From assembly GCA_035548125.1 (NCBI GenBank), contig DASZTV010000103.1, forward strand, positions 1 through 5,106: a DNA stretch of 5,106 nucleotides, given 5' to 3'. The notes under the pieces are model-generated. The model was not told the DNA's origin. It made no database searches and saw only the letters and a program-made list of their open reading frames with translations. The position numbers were made by a program, and so were the translations under genes. How positions within the stretch are numbered: the stretch's first letter is position 1; each line of letters opens with the position of its first letter. Positions 5,060 to 5,106 of this stretch are shown one piece after another. The DNA is from DASZTV01 sp035548125. GTDB taxonomy: Bacteria > Actinomycetota > Actinomycetes > JAFAQI01.

Positions 5060-5106
5060 GTGGCCAAGGAGCGAGTATCCGCACTCGCCAAGCAGATCGG
5101 CATGCC
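5060..5106 (+). CDS. infB: Translation initiation factor IF-2, N-terminal fragment (runs off window)
   Basis: Only the first 15 codons are in the window: GTG followed by AKERVSALAKQIGM. The pattern of a basic start then RV-x-x-LAK-x-[IL]G is that of the IF-2 N-terminal subdomain in actinobacteria (compare the RVHELAKELG type). IF-2 is the GTPase that brings initiator tRNA to the 30S subunit and joins the subunits. The GTG is supported by GGAG 5 bases upstream and by its place directly after nusA and ylxR, the usual infB position. The 42-base gap from the last mini-ORF holds a hairpin covering this ribosome binding site. Confidence 0.88.
   Translation, partial: MAKERVSALAKQIGM

Noticed and set aside
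1..5106. CRISPR arrays, insertion sequences, tRNA or rRNA genes, toxin-antitoxin or defence genes.
   Set aside because: No repeated spacer pattern, transposase motif, tRNA-like cloverleaf or horizontally acquired cassette was seen; nearly every base is covered by conserved chromosomal genes.

Overview
This is a GC-rich window that reads as an actinobacterial chromosome. Recoding features support this: NusA ends right after its second KH domain with no acidic C-terminal repeats, ProRS opens with the MVTRMS form typical of actinobacteria, and start regions look leaderless. From memory, the order proS, two convergent small genes, then rimP-nusA-ylxR-infB matches the Mycobacterium tuberculosis Rv2845c-Rv2839c neighbourhood. 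I cannot place it to genus.

Left part (1-2350, plus strand): the 3' end of an oligopeptide/dipeptide-type ABC transporter ATPase (to 613), followed after 9 bases by a complete class II prolyl-tRNA synthetase gene, proS (623-2350). A -10-like hexamer overlaps the ATPase stop codon and suggests that proS has its own leaderless promoter.

Middle part (2343-3201, minus strand): two overlapping small genes. The first transcribed is a predicted Tat-type lipoprotein (2755-3201); the second is a DUF4439 / ferritin-like protein (2343-2762). They share 8 bases and look translationally coupled. The DUF4439 gene also overlaps the 3' end of proS by 8 bases, tail to tail.

Right part (3216-5106, plus strand): the classical translation/transcription operon rimP (ribosome maturation), nusA (transcription elongation), ylxR (small RNA-binding-type protein) and the first 15 codons of infB (initiation factor IF-2). 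A -10-like TAATCT lies 8 bases before the rimP GTG inside a 28-base divergent gap.

The least ordinary material is at the operon junctions. rimP and nusA are bridged by an 8-codon mini-ORF with ATGA overlaps at both ends. The ylxR stop is followed by three successive mini-ORFs of 4, 5 and 6 codons in three different frames, each linked to the previous one by ATGA. These lead to a 7-bp inverted repeat that would hide the infB Shine-Dalgarno sequence. Together they suggest a reinitiation or coupling device that sets translation of nusA and infB. Apart from this I see a conserved housekeeping region and no mobile elements, CRISPR arrays, tRNA or rRNA genes.
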